Shown: piece after piece, positions 10,401-22,273 of the stretch
Layout: every line of letters starts with the position of its first letter
Position numbering within the stretch: position 1 is the stretch's first letter
Assembly: GCA_914767715.1 (NCBI GenBank)
Contig: OU612069.1
Coordinates: forward strand, 16,179,387-16,243,386
Source: Membranipora membranacea
Lineage: Eukaryota > Bryozoa > Gymnolaemata > Cheilostomatida > Membraniporidae
Reading direction: 5' to 3'
Length of the DNA: 64,000 nt
The notes under the pieces: generated by a model
What the model saw: only the letters and a program-made list of their open reading frames with translations
Database searches by the model: none
Told to the model about the DNA's origin: nothing
Position numbers and translations under genes: made by a program

Positions 10401-12240
10401 AATAATTTAAAATACCTATGCCGTATGAATTGCTATTCACTGTCAGGAGATTGGTACTCTAAGAGCTAGGAGTAACAGCTGTTGCTCCTCGGTATAAGTT
10501 GTCGACTTGAGTCCCAACTAGGCAACTGGGAGACAGTATTGAAAGATTGCTCAAGCCCGAGAGTACACCCTCAAGTGTATCTTCTTCCTCCCGGCACTTC
10601 ACAGTCTTTAGGTTGTCTAGAAGGTTTTGTAGGAGGAGAGGGCCACTTTATAAACGTTAAATGTTCTATTTAATCCATCACAATAGTGATGGCAATTTCT
10701 TGGTCTCGGACTCGTGATGCTTGTCTCTTCGAGACACTGTCTCGTCTTGTCGAGACAGACACTCTCGAGACATGAGACAGTCAACACCTAACCATATTGT
10801 ATTATGCTGTATTATCGTGACCATTGATCTTCCAAAATAAGCAGAATATAATGATAAGGCCCCCAATTTTTTGCTCAGAAGCCCAAACTGATGTAATATC
10901 AAAATTAATAAAGTCATTTCTATATCATAATCAATTCCCAGATGCCAAAAAAGTGGCAGTTTTAAATTTCATCGGCATCGATATGTCTCTTCTCAAAATT
11001 TGTTGCTGTCTCTGTCTCGCCAAAATCTGTTTGTCGTCATACACAATAGTGAGTCCAAAGAACTAAATAAGTCTAGTTTGAGGACTCATATGACTATAAG
11101 TTTGGTTTTGCTGCATTCAATTACCATGAAACAAATCACCACAAACATAATACCTCATTTTTGTTGACTGTAATTTAATACGATTATAGATATCAGATCA
11201 TGTACGCAGTTTGCAATTTTTGAAGTAAATTTCCATCTGGAAGATATCATGCTATTAAATATAGAGGCGCCAGGGGCAGAGACAGTTATCTGTGTCACAC
11301 TTTAAACAACATTTTATTTTAAACAATCCTATAGAATTCAGACTTTTTTTCTATTCAGTTCATGTTTACTTCTTGAGACCAATATTAACATCCAATTTTG
11401 TTGTACGCATTCTTATCAGCGATATGTAACATATATCAGACAGCAGTGGAATGCACCGCCCTTATGCATGAAAACAATAAATATTATTTGTAGAGCATAA
11501 TCCAACTGTCAGTCCGTTCTCTAAGTAATCTTTTGTTCTGTGATAATTAAACCTTTTGATCAATAGATGTTTTATTAGATGTAAGATTAGGCGATGATAA
11601 TTTCATTAGAGGAGTGTGAATTATTCAACATCTGGCACTCCTCGGAAAAAACCTCAAGGAGATTTATTTTACTACAAAATTGTTTGTGGAATTGTTATTA
11701 TCCGGAATGTCAAGACGACAGCATGCTGATGACACACATCGCGATGAACCTCAAGCAGCCAAAGTTCGTTTGCCAGAAAGGTGCAGAGGTAATACTGGAA
11801 CTGTACCTACACAGATCATGACTTGGCTGTGGAACCTTCTAACAGGAACTTTGTCATATGCTCGTAGAGCGATCACCGCCCGAGGTCAGGACAGATCTCG
11901 CAGTAGGACTAGGAGCCCTCAGATGGCAGCTGATGATCATGAAGATTCTGATGATTAAATAACGAGATATCCACATCCACATAACGTATTCTCTATCTGT
12001 ATGCTTGTTGGTCTGGAAGCGCAGAGTGTATCATGTATGCTTGCCACGTTCTCGATATCTTTGCAGGCATTCAGTTTTCAATCCCGAGGCAGCAGTGCAA
12101 AATAGGCATTATCTCTTACCAATGAAGAGGGTGTTCATTGCTCTTACAAACAGCATCGTTATTCTTATCTTCAATATCACACTCACGGCTAAAATTGATC
12201 GCCAAATTTTGTGTCTTTTAATAATCCAAGGAGTGATCTA
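10400..12240. repeat. Duplicated block 1 containing small gene A
   Basis: Parts of this block align with block 2 (12590-13790). These include cactgtcagg near 10440 and 12628, gttgtcga(c/t)ttgagtc near 10498 and 12653, cttcctcc(c/t)ggca near 10584 and 12718, tgcattcaa..catgaaacaaa near 11112 and 12841, and the whole of the small gene plus a 3' flank ending gctaaaa..gat.gccaaa. The flanks are well diverged, so the duplication is old. Confidence 0.7.
11707..11958 (+). CDS. Small gene A: 83-residue protein with RS/SP tail
   Basis: I do not recognise this protein. The ATG at 11707 gives MSRRQHADDTHRDEPQ..., a variable polar N-terminus. Next comes an amphipathic, tryptophan-containing stretch (IMTWLWNLLTGTLSYARR, residues 37-54), then a basic RS-type tail (DRSRSRTRSP, residues 62-71), then an acidic end (DDHEDSDD). 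The C-terminal module is shared, without gaps, with genes B and C, which is the main evidence that it is a gene. No signal peptide is seen. Arg/Ser-Pro tails are typical of nucleic-acid-binding or kinase-regulated proteins (inference). The 5' UTR and promoter are not defined. Upstream in-frame codons lack an ATG, so 11707 is the best start. Confidence 0.6.
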   Translation: MSRRQHADDTHRDEPQAAKVRLPERCRGNTGTVPTQIMTWLWNLLTGTLSYARRAITARGQDRSRSRTRSPQMAADDHEDSDD

Positions 12241-13154
12241 ACTCCTTGAATAATCAAATCTAATTATCGTTTTCCCTTTGCATATACCGTATCAGTTCCC
12301 AAACTACTTGCTGCACAGTTTATTTATATGCAGTTGACTTTTGTTGGAGTTACTTTTTCATACAGCAATTCAAAGGAATTAGTTCCTGGGGCTATGAATG
12401 GGAAATATCTAGCGTACAGGCAATTTCCTGCTACCCACATTATAAACTATAGTTGTGGTGAGAGGGCAACTCTGAAAAATAAAGTTATTGTGTTTTCTTC
12501 ATGGGTTTCCCCATTGCTTGGTGTTGATTTCAGAGGGGTAAAGAAGGATCTTATTTAGATTACAGATAACTTCGAATAACAAGCAGAGCTACAAATAACT
12601 AAATCCACAGTAAGTATTCCGTTTCACTGTCAGGCAACTGGTTCCATATGGAGTTGTCGATTTGAGTCTTAATGGAGAGCATTGTTGACAGTCTCAAACG
12701 GCCAGGGGTAAATTTACTTCCTCCTGGCATTTCTAGGTCTTCAGATTTTCTAGATAGTTTTGTAGCTGCGGAAAAATGCTTCATGTTAGAGAGTTTATTT
12801 ACCCAAAATGCTAAATATATGAGGACTTACACGGCATTTGTTGCATTCCAAAATCATGAAACAAAGTCACCACAAAAAAAAATTAATATTGGTACAGTGA
12901 AATTTGATACACTAAATACATGTGCATTTACACAATGAAAACAGTGTGTAAGTTACCCTATATGGCTGGTGAAAATAATCAATATTGAACAGCATAAAAC
13001 AAAAGAATTTTTGGTCATGTGATAATCAAACACTCAGATCAGAGGACGGGTTTGCCAACCGCTAAAAAAGTACATTAAGTAGTACAGTTTCATTATTACA
13101 GAATAGATTGTTAAGACACCGGGCAGGTAAACCTTCATTGTGCGGATAGTACTA

Positions 13155-13185
13155 TCATATAAGAGCGTTATAAAGTAGGCAGCTG
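13155..13185 (+). promoter_or_regulatory. Possible TATA box region for gene B
   Basis: ATCATATAAGAGC at about 13155-13167 lies some 85-90 nt upstream of the ATG at 13249, consistent with a short 5' UTR. No matching box is obvious ahead of gene A. Confidence 0.35.
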
Positions 13186-13248
13186 ACATTCATTGAAGAA
13201 AAAAAACAGTTGGATTATTGCTTGCAGCTAAAAAATATTAATTTGGAA

Positions 13249-13512
13249 ATGAGTCTTACATCGGAACCACAGAAAGATGACACACAGAATGTAGAAGTTC
13301 AACTTCAAGCATTCACATTTCGTGTAACAGAAAGAAGCAGAGGTAATACTGGGACTGTACCCACACAAATCATGACTTGGCTGTGGAACCTTCTAACAGG
13401 AACTTTGTCATATGCTCGTAGAGCGATCACCGCCCGAGGTCAGGACAGATCTCGCAGTAGGACTAGGAGCCCTCAGATGGCAGCTGATGATCATGAAGAT
13501 TCTGATGACTAA
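13249..13512 (+). CDS. Small gene B: 87-residue paralogue of gene A
   Basis: Starts MSLTSEPQKDDTQNVEVQLQ with an N-terminus clearly alignable to gene A but diverged (DDT, QA, ER.RGNTG anchors). The C-terminal ~57 residues are identical to gene A. At DNA level, 140 bp are identical (11815-11954 and 13369-13508), with only silent changes just outside. This contrasts with the diverged N-terminus and flanks and suggests gene conversion or strong constraint. Product function unknown. Confidence 0.6.
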   Translation: MSLTSEPQKDDTQNVEVQLQAFTFRVTERSRGNTGTVPTQIMTWLWNLLTGTLSYARRAITARGQDRSRSRTRSPQMAADDHEDSDD

Positions 13513-13799
13513 ATAATGGGATATCCACATTTCGTCCACATTTCCTAATTGCCAGATTTATCTGCTTTCTTGCAATGTTTGCAATATTTTCAGCCCATTC
13601 GGTTTTGTGTGGTTTCGAGACTAAAGGTACAATTTCGCATTCTCTCCTAAGATATCTTAAGCCATTGTCATTCTCATTATCCACACATGGGAGAGCCTCC
13701 ACATCACTCGCACAGCTAAAAGTGATGGCCAAAAAAAACTTTTGGCAGATTTTTCTGTTTTTCGATTAACTAATCTAACATTAATCAAAATTAAATAGA

Positions 13800-16240
13800 C
13801 ATTGGTTTAAATATCAGTTTTCTGCTGCAAAAATTATGTAACAATTCTGCACCATACTATACTTGGAGCATGATATTGATATTGCCTTTGTTGAAGTCAC
13901 ACCAAGCTTCAGACCCTGAAAGCAAGGAGCTGAAAGCTGAAAGCCGCTTGTAACATATTATTTTGCCACATTAACTGTTATCCTTGCTTAGGTTGAAATC
14001 TGTGTTCCTAGACTGCTTCTCAGCTTCACCAGGGAGTTTTTCCTTTACTCCCTTGCTTTATTTATTATATAGTTACTATTTATTACTATAAACTATTTAC
14101 TATTTTTTGCTGTTAATATCTGAATACAGAATTAAAAGAGATGCTGTTCCCTTATGAAGTATAGATGAGTAAAAGAAAGCCTGTTTTTGTTTTAATACTT
14201 TTAATGGCATGCAGTCCATTTCATTCCAGTAAATTATTTCTGCATAGTGCCGAAAAAAAGAGGAAAATGAAAAAAGAAAGCTTGAGAATGAAGATAAGTT
14301 GGATAAATGGAGATAGATTATTTGCATAACTATGAGAGATAAAAAACCTTGATTAGAAAAAATCCTTTGCATCGGCCTTCCTCTTAGACACCTGCTCCCT
14401 CTATATGTGGATCACTGGCCCTCCCGGCCCCCCCCCCCCTCCATGTTTATCTGATCATTGTTAATAATCATAAATATCAGACAGGGAAAATACTGATATT
14501 AAAATAAAATTAAATCACACCACCGAAGTTGTCTGTTATCGGCAAAAGTGGAGATTACTCTAACTTTGTTCACACATGATGCCAGCAATGAACCTATTCC
14601 TGTAAGTTTATTTATGCCAGCCCACCATCACCTCAAAATGGGGTCTTAAACCACAAGACATGGGAGCAAGTGGAATTTCAGAAGTATGTATTTGCTTTAT
14701 AAACTCTATGGCATATTCCTTGATGTTATCAAGTTTTTCTAAAAAACTGCTGGTACAACGGAGCAGAGTCTGCTTATTTGCAACACTATCACTGTAGCCT
14801 TTCACATGAAAGGCTTTTGTTGCAATAATTTTTTGACACGGAAAACAGTGATTTCTGACTATGTGTGAAACTTCTATCCAAACGATAACGTACCTCTCAA
14901 GAAATGGATTTGTCTATCACACTGTTACTGTTCAGTCAAACTATAGTAAATAGTTGGCCGAATTCTAATTGCTCATACATCTTGCCACTTGGCACAGAAA
15001 TGATCTCCCTCTAACTTTATTACACATACAAAATAATTTAAAACCTAAAGTGAGAGATAAAAAACCCATCAGGGTTCAATCTTTGGTTTTGTGGCTGTGC
15101 TATTTGGCTTGGAAACAACCACAACAGCAACGGTAGTAGCAACAGCAACATCAACTCGTTTCAAACTTGACAAAAAACCTGATATGATAACATGACACAG
15201 TCCGATGTAAATTTTATTGTCATTTCTCAGTGAATACACTTGCAAGATTCTCATGTGGAATGATACTAACACGCAATTTGCTGCAACTACAACTTGCTTG
15301 CTGGTATCCTTTTTTAATTATTCGTTAAAGTTTGTTTATTGCCATTCCTTGGAAATCTATCCAAATAACTAGGTTAATTGTTTTACAAAAGGGGAAAAAA
15401 TCTCATATAACAATAAAAAAAAGTCTGTCCATTTGTTGTTCTGCTATTACTTGGGCAGTATCGGTTTACGAGAGGATGTTCAGTTGTTATTGGTTCTAAT
15501 GAGTGAGTGTTGTGGATGGTCATTGTCAGGTGATTCTGACTTTTGGCAGAGACAATTTGTCGAGTTGTTCATTGCAATTTTCTGCCTCTGGTAGAATAAT
15601 GCGAGTGGCAGAACGTTGTATTTGGTCTGCATCTGCAAGCATGTTGTACCATACTGGATAGGAATATGCTATAACAGATTTGATTTTTTGCTACATCGGA
15701 TGTTTTTAGACCTTTCTAATCCATGACAACACATTTGAAAAACTTTCATATAATAAAGGCATGAACATAGTTTTTTGTTGAGCGTTCAATGGCTGCACTA
15801 TGTCATACCAGTGCACTTATTCCCTTGCTCAGTTTAGACTGAAGATTATCGGCAGCACTGCGTGTGTTAACATCAATGTTAACTGGTATTGATTGACGCA
15901 CAGGGATTCAGATGAATACAATATTGATGTGTTTTTTTTGTGAATCACATCTTTCATGGGTGTGCATTAAAGCACTCTAGCAGTTATGGTGAGTTAATAA
16001 AAAGAATAACTGTCAAGTGGATTGTTAAACTGGTTTTTTATATCAAGGAGAAGCAGTAGTGCATGAATGAATTCCTTGAGGGCACAGCAACTAATCAATA
16101 TTAAAAAAATTATTCACTATCACTATACACTATGTAATGAAAACAATCTTGTTATGCGGCAGCAAGATCAATAACCATGAATAGACATAGCTTTTGACAA
16201 ACGCATTCAGGAAGCATTCTGTAAAGGCTAGTCAGGTCAG
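13800..16240. other. Intergenic region, no supported gene
   Basis: AT-rich sequence with only short, low-complexity ORFs and a C10 run near 14430. I see no conserved domain on either strand. Confidence 0.5.
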
Positions 16241-16399
16241 CTTGCAGGCAAACCAGCATCATTCAGAAAGCATTTCGTTATTGAATGTGAGGGCAACTGG
16301 CAGGCAAAAGTTCATCAAGTGAGTAATAATATTTTAAGAATAGCGTAAATTATAAGGGAACTGGTATTCTTTGAAAGGAGAGTTTGATTAATTTTTTGC

Positions 16400-16595
16400 G
16401 TGTTGGTATGGTTGTGTAGGATGTATCGTGTGTGCTCTAAACCTGTGCAGAATTTTATCCCCTATCCATATTCGAGTGGTTCAAAATATACATTATCTCC
16501 TATGATTTCTACCAACTATTTATATTGCTGTTATCCACACATTGGGAAGTGCCCACACCACACTCAAACTAAAAGTGGCTGCCAAAGAACTGATT
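16400..16595 (+). pseudogene. Remnant of a third duplicated block (3' flank only)
   Basis: TGTTGGTATGG..ATGTATCGTGTGTGC matches the sequence 45 nt after gene A (near 12005). ACACAT(T)GGGA..CCACA.CACTC..ACTAAAAGTGGCTGCCAAA matches the 3' flank of gene B (near 13682-13732). No coding module lies in front of it, so only the downstream part of the block survives. Confidence 0.55.
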
Positions 16596-17087
16596 TGAGA
16601 TCAGGTTACCTGGAGCTCAACTATAAGTGTCTTGCCACTCAATATGGATCGCTGACCTTTGAATCTTGTATTATTGGGATAATCTCTCATTACTCTATTG
16701 TTGTTGGAGGCGGCTGATAACGTCTTATCTCTGTAGTCAGCATCCTTAATATCTTCTCATCTCGGCCGATTGGCTAATATTGAGGTGTCACTGCCAATGG
16801 CTGATTAGTACCACTGTTTCAGTTTTGGCAGTTTGCTGCACACCCACGCTCAGGAGGTCTTTTATGGCCTCATATCTAGGATGCATTCTAGTTTTCTAGC
16901 ACATATCACATTCTCAGTATGAGGATTTAGGGCACCTTGTATCCCTCTTTAGGGCTGCCCAATCTTCTATTTTTTTACTAAACAGCAACATCCTTATTTT
17001 CTTTTTTTTGAACAGTTAGAAAAAGGATATCATACAGAATAAAAAGCACCCGCTGTTCATCAAAGATTGAATACTGCTATAAACAAA

Positions 17088-17510
17088 ATGGAGAGTCCGC
17101 AGAAAAACGACGACAACAACTCTGCGATTGATGCCATAAAGGAAGAAGTGAAGAAAGAAGTGAAGAAAGAAGCGAAGAAAGAAATGAATGAAATAGGTAA
17201 AGATGCTAAACAAGAAATCAAAGGTGCTAAAAAAGAAATCCAGGACGGATTGATGGCAGAAATAAGAGGCGAAGGTGGTACAGGGAATTTATCTTCACGA
17301 CTCATGACACGAATACGAGGCGTTTATGATAGATCTCTCGCACGCGTTCAGAAAGCGATCTCAAACCGAGGTCGTAATAGAGGCAGAAGAAGGACTAAGA
17401 GTCCTAAGCTACCGGCTAAGAATGCTCAGCTGCCAGATCAGAGTCCAAAGCTGCCGGTTAAGATAGAGGCGGATGATAATGAAGAGACTGAAAATCAAAT
17501 AGCTAATTAA
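17088..17510 (+). CDS. Small gene C: 140-residue Lys/Glu-rich protein, related to A and B
   Basis: The ATG at 17088 follows AAACAAA. Residues 14-52 are a highly charged repeat of (K/E)-rich heptad-like units (KEEVKKEVKKEAKKE), probably helical or coiled coil. Residues 72-107 align without gaps to the A/B module: LMTRIRGVYDRSL..VQKAIS.RG.NRGRRRTKSPK against IMTWLWNLLTGTL..ARRAIT.RG.DRSRSRTRSPQ. The tryptophans of A/B are replaced by Arg and Gly. Two further SPK motifs and an acidic tail follow. There is no signal peptide. A possible acceptor (TTTTTTTGAACAG, 17018) suggests a 5' UTR intron. AATAAA at about 18020 may be its poly(A) signal. The family is unknown to me. Confidence 0.6.
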   Translation: MESPQKNDDNNSAIDAIKEEVKKEVKKEAKKEMNEIGKDAKQEIKGAKKEIQDGLMAEIRGEGGTGNLSSRLMTRIRGVYDRSLARVQKAISNRGRNRGRRRTKSPKLPAKNAQLPDQSPKLPVKIEADDNEETENQIAN

Positions 17511-19600
17511 TCACTCAAGTATGAAAGAAAATATTTACACCCTATTTGACTCTTTGGACTTTGGTTGTGAGCCAAGTTGTTCTCTCTATCAAATCCTGGA
17601 GGGCAGGGTAGGACCACCCTTCCTGATCAAATTAGAACTGTTAGCTTAAAGCAGTAGCGGGAGCAGGAAAGAAATTTCACCTACCAGAATAATTGACGCA
17701 GGCAGCGTTTTACTAAAGTATCCTCTCCTAACCAGTCATTCCTGTTGCTCCAATTTCAAAAACTGAACAGAAAGTCTTCGCTTGATTGCTCAGTACCAAT
17801 ACTGACCTGTCTCATATCACAGTTCTTCATCACTAATATTTTATGACGGTTATCGTCTTGCCTTTTTAAATCAGTATCCTTACTGTTTTGACTCTTTGCT
17901 TTTTTATATCGTTATCGTTTGTCAGAGTTTTTAGACTAAGCTTTAATAACTATCATTCAAATATCATAGAATGTTGTTTTGGAATAGTTTTGTATTTACA
18001 ACAAATATATACTGCTTAAAATAAACAAAAATTCTCGAAAAAGAAAAAACAGAAAATATCACAATTTTCATTTAAAGTGATATGTGCTCAAGTGCTCAAA
18101 AAATCTGTAGCCATCACTTGAACAGAATTAAATTAGATATTACTGGTAATTTCCGAGGGGCAATTAAGTATTCACCTTTGGGGATTTAAGTACTCGTTTC
18201 ATGCAGCCTGATTAAAATTGAGAGGTATTATACCTTTAGTTATAGCAGAAATTTGTACTCAGTTCCATTTCTCTATTTAAACTCTCGCTGTAGTGAAACT
18301 CAGAGCTGTCAAGTCACCCCTAATCTAGCTAAACTAAACTCTAGTTTTGTCATTTCACTCTTCAAGTTAAAATATACTATATCTTCTGAACGTAACATTA
18401 AGTGATAAATTATTGAGATATCGGGTTCATGATGTCATCAGTGCACGACTCTTACGTAGTGAAGAGCGGGTTGCTTGTCAGCTCATTATTTATGACTAGG
18501 ATGGTGAGACAAAGTAATTGTGCAATCGCAAGTATTAACCCGTGACAGGGGAGATAACATATGCTAACCCCTTCTAGACCCTGGATTTTCTCACTTTAAA
18601 TAAGGTTACATCAATCAACAATATTCTTGTATGCAAAAAAATTAACTTGTTTTGTTCATTGCAATGGGCAAGCTTTGATATGAACAGTGGTTGTTTTTTG
18701 CTTTCCTAATCACTTCAAGCTGACTATAAAAGCCGGTGAGAATTCAACACTACAATAAAGCGCAGTCTAACTATAATAAAAATCAATTTTTTGGTACAAA
18801 AATAACTTTCTCTGCCCTTGTGATACATAATCTCTCTGAATCGGCAATCAAACACAAGAAATGAGGACTTGAAAGGAGAAGTTGCCCCCTCTTAACTAAC
18901 TCAGGAAAGCTAGGGACTATTTGTTAGCGTGCCTCCGAGAGGCTACTATTTCAATGACACTTGACACTCGATGATACGGTCTTCACTCCAGCAATGAACA
19001 GATTAAATCTGCTAAATTTCCTTCCCACCTCCCTTTCACTAAAATACATCGTCCATTGTAAGGATTCAAATCATTTCTTAGTGATGAAGCTATTTTGTTT
19101 GTCAATTCTGCACAAAATTAACAATATCCGATACATGGCAAGTACCCTGTCTGCCAAACAATATGTTACAGTGGTAATTGATCATCGCTTTCGGTTATAA
19201 ATAATTGCTTGAAAAGTGTTTTTATTTTGTCCCCACATTTTCAAGGATCCTAAGAAAGGAAAATATTATATATCTGGTCAGACACGATGGCTCTGGTTCG
19301 CCAATTTTCAACTGGCCGACAATATTTTAGTAATTATTGTCCGATCCTGAAATGTAAAATAGACCCTATATGTGTGTCATAGCTCTGGGGCCTTAGACCA
19401 CTGCTGACACAGCTGGACTTTGCCCAGCAGAGCCACCAGTCAATAATTTAAATAGAGAGTTGTGGCATCAAAACATCTAGCCAGTAGCTTGGCTTGGAGT
19501 TATATATTGAGTGAGTATCCAATCAGGTGCCTTAAAATCTAGCTGAGATCCAACACTACCAGTAAGCTGGATCTGGATGTGCCGTGAAGTTTAGCCTCAA
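17511..19600. other. Intergenic region downstream of gene C
   Basis: No supported coding segment. It contains a possible AATAAA at 18020 and a copy of the CTAGCTAAACTAAACTCTAG element at 18309-18365. Confidence 0.5.
18309..18365 (+). repeat. GCTAGC-type interspersed element copy
   Basis: Contains aagtcaccc, ctagctaaactaaactctag and cactcttcaag in the order seen in other copies. Confidence 0.65.
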
Positions 19601-19961
19601 ATGAGTTGACCATCACCTCCTATATCCTCAGACACACTAGGTCACTTTGTAATACGCTGTATCATGCTTTATTTCTCCCCTTTAGGCTCAACATATCACC
19701 ACACTGGGAAATAAGACAGATGTTCCCACTGTATATGGTTTATATTGCGTAACAGTGGAGCCGTACATACAATATATGATAGTCATTGAGCTGATCATAA
19801 CTAGAAAGTGTTTGTATCAAATAGTAAAAACACTGCTGTCTACAACCTTACGTTAAGGGTTAGAGTAAAGGGGTTCACATTCTGGTGCACAGGGGTGGAG
19901 GTGGGGGAGGGGGCAAATTTGCAGCAGTGGTGTTCTTATTACAAACTGCTTTGTATTTTAG

Positions 19962-22273
19962 GAAATGGTGCTACGCAAATCATCGGTCGCCTGTTTGACT
20001 GTGCTGATATTTCTACATGTCAATCTAGCAGCGGCTAAGACGCCGATTACAGATCTACATATTCATGATCAGCTTTCGAGACTGAAGTCGTTGGGATATA
20101 ATGTAGATAAACTGGATAACCACACACAACTCAAAGTCTTCCTCTACACATGGCTGGCTATGGAGCGTGGGGAAGGAGGGTGAGTACACTTAAGGCGTTC
20201 TGTTGCGGAGGTTCCTGCTACAACAGACCCGTAGTTGTCTGGGAGGCAGCGAGACAGTGCCACCCCTAGAAAGCTTAATACAGTGGCCTAAAAACAAATT
20301 AATTGAATAATCCATATCAGAAACAGCTCCTCAGAGATTTCCGTTTGCTAATTATATGCTTTAAATTGCACGGGGAGGAGCTTACTGCACCCCTCCAGTT
20401 GATGCTTCAGACTCGCTTCAGACTTTGTATCCCCTACCCTTTTTTATAAACTACGACCCTGTAAAATACAAATGCTTTGGTGCTCCCTAGGCTGAAGTGG
20501 GATCACCTGTTGCTGTAAGCTGATTCTTTTCTTAAGATGCGTAATTTGCCTTTTTTATGTTGAAACATAGGAGGAATATTACCGAAAACAATAATAAACA
20601 GACAGTATAGATTGTGATCAACACTTCATCCACATCCAACGACACCGGGGGCTGGAAAAAATAATGCTTCCCCTCCCCTATGGCACTTGAACCCAGATTT
20701 CCTATGACACCAAGTGCCTGACGGTGCAAAGCAAGCCTGCTAATAAATACCGCAACTCTTACATTACAAAGGATCGAACCAGGGAGTTTTGGACATAATG
20801 GCATACACTCAAACTCCCTGATGGTACAATGGCAATAACTGAAAGCCTGCTATTCTTGAAAACATTTAAGGTAGTCAGTTGATTGATTGTAGGATTGTTT
20901 TAATGAGCGTTTCATCAATATGTGTTCAACATCCTCTATTTTCTGCGAGGTATTCATAACTTTGTATACTATTTTTATGTACCAGCCGTTGTAAGCGAGC
21001 CGTCACCAATGGATGTAATCGAGAGAGCGTAGTGTCGTGTGTGGGACATTTTTATATGAATGTGTTCCGTAATATTCCTAAAACCCTGGAGGTCTGTTCA
21101 ACTCATGCCAATGTCAAGTGAGTTGAGAATCAAATTAATTGTTTAACAGGTTCTAAGATGACAAAATTAAACAATCAATGCCCACTCTGACCTGAGCAAC
21201 GTTGCTCCTAGTTACTCTTAAACCAAGATGGCAGATAAGCTTTGTGACTAGATCATGGTAGCCTCAGAAGCAATCACTTGTTAACATTGGTTGTACATTG
21301 GCCATGATATATATATATATTGTTTGTGATCATTGTTATTATGATGTCGATTGCTATGTTAGGTCACAGAGACGTTTCCGCCTCTAGCGCTATGAACGGT
21401 CAGACCTGATTGGTGATTACTGTCATGATTATTGGTAGTATGGTTAGTATTGTCTTCTTTAGCTGTCCAAGTCCTCTCATAAACCTCTGCGATGAGGGTC
21501 AGACGTTTGGACCTGAGTGTATCGGAATACCAGGAGAAGGCAATCCATGCTGTAATGGCTGGTCTGTAGTCATGGGTATCTGTACTAGTAAGTTTTACTC
21601 ATCATATTATATCGGCGGCTAGAGGTCTTTTCTTAATACTCTTCATATGTATCATGTATGTCATGCATAGGATCCGCCCCCTATAAATATGAGTGATAGC
21701 CTGGGATCCCATATGAAACAAAACAACTGATAATCATCAAGACAGAAGCTGTCTTTTCTTGGTGAAAGGGGGGATGACTCTGGCTTCATTTGTGGTATTT
21801 TAAAAAAAAATTTATCCTAGAGGAGTAATATAAGCTAAGACTTAAATCGCTAGATTTGAGGGGATAACTGGACAATAGCTAGCACCAATTTTCTATGTGC
21901 GCATTGGCAACTTTTCTTCCTGCAAATACATTTTTTTCTATATTATATATAATTTACTATAATCACCAACCAATGTATCTTGACAAATGAGGCCGTGTGA
22001 AAAAATATATATACACATATAGACTGTCTACTGACCGTAGATCGTCTCAGCTCAATGTTACATTATATTAAGAGCGTTGTCAAAATTCTTTATTGATAGT
22101 ATTCAGTACGTATTCTACAAATCCTCTCATATACAGTGCATGGCCAGAAAATCCTGAACGAAATTATTCTCAATATTTTGTTCTATCTTTTAGAGAACAG
22201 TTGGTACAATGGAACAGAGTCTGCCAGTCTTAAATCTACTGTGGCTGTTATTGAGCAGAAAATGAACTCTTAA
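19962..22273 (+). CDS. Secreted cysteine-rich protein, tandem copy 1 (183 aa, 4 coding exons)
   Basis: Coding exons are 19965-20179, 20986-21117, 21463-21587 and 22194-22273, all GT-AG and all in phase (552 nt). The product begins with a clear signal peptide (MVLRKSSVACLTVLIFLHV..AAA), with likely cleavage near residue 24, so it is secreted. Exon 1 ends in a helical, cysteine-free segment with an N-glycosylation site (DNHTQLKVFLYTWLAMERGE). Exon 2 holds four cysteines (RCKRA, NGCNR, VSCVG, EVCST). Exon 3 holds six, including a CC pair (GNPCCNGWSVVMGICT). Exon 4 adds a short cysteine-free tail with a second sequon (NGT). An acceptor (TTGTATTTTAG) three bases before the ATG implies a 5' UTR intron. 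I do not recognise the family. An even cysteine number suggests disulphide folding. Confidence 0.8.
19965..20179 (+). CDS. Copy 1, coding exon 1 (signal peptide)
   Basis: ATG through GGA GG, then donor GTGAGT. Signal peptide plus the conserved LHIHDQL..LKSLGYNVDKLD segment. Confidence 0.82.
20600..20830 (-). repeat. tRNA-like (SINE) insertion in intron 1 of copy 1
   Basis: On the minus strand it has an A-box-like GTTGCGGTATTTATTAGCAGG and B-box-like CTGGGTTCAAGTGCC and CCTGGTTCGATCC. A homologous segment sits at the same place in copy 2 (24080-24290), so the insertion predates that duplication. Confidence 0.55.
20986..21117 (+). CDS. Copy 1, coding exon 2 (four cysteines)
   Basis: Acceptor TGTACCAG, donor GTGAGT. 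Encodes RCKRAVTNGCNRESVVSCVG and on to VCSTHANVK, the most diverged exon among the three copies. Confidence 0.8.
21463..21587 (+). CDS. Copy 1, coding exon 3 (six cysteines, CC motif)
   Basis: Acceptor TCTTCTTTAG, donor GTAAGT. Cysteine spacing is roughly C-x7-C-x10-C-x9-CC-x10-C. Confidence 0.82.
21815..21900 (-). repeat. GCTAGC-type interspersed element, reverse orientation
   Basis: cctagaggagtaatataagct then atagctagcaccaatttt is the reverse-complement order of the element seen at 730-812. It lies inside intron 3 of copy 1. Confidence 0.6.
22194..22273 (+). CDS. Copy 1, coding exon 4 and stop
   Basis: Acceptor TATCTTTTAG. Encodes NSWYNGTESASLKSTVAVIE and ends at TAA 22271-22273. An AATAAA poly(A) signal lies at 22442-22447. 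Confidence 0.82.

Larger units (their letters stand above)
12590..13790. repeat. Duplicated block 2 containing small gene B
   Basis: Diverged tandem copy of block 1, shorter by several hundred bases upstream of the gene. Confidence 0.7.

Noticed and set aside
17016-17305. Long minus-strand ORFs opposite gene C
   Set aside because: Phe/Ser-rich mirror images of the Lys/Glu-rich coding strand; no independent support.
21463-21587. Calling exon 3 of the secreted family a knottin toxin
   Set aside because: The CC pair and spacing are only loosely similar to inhibitor-cystine-knot patterns; order and number do not match the classical scaffold, so no toxin call is made.
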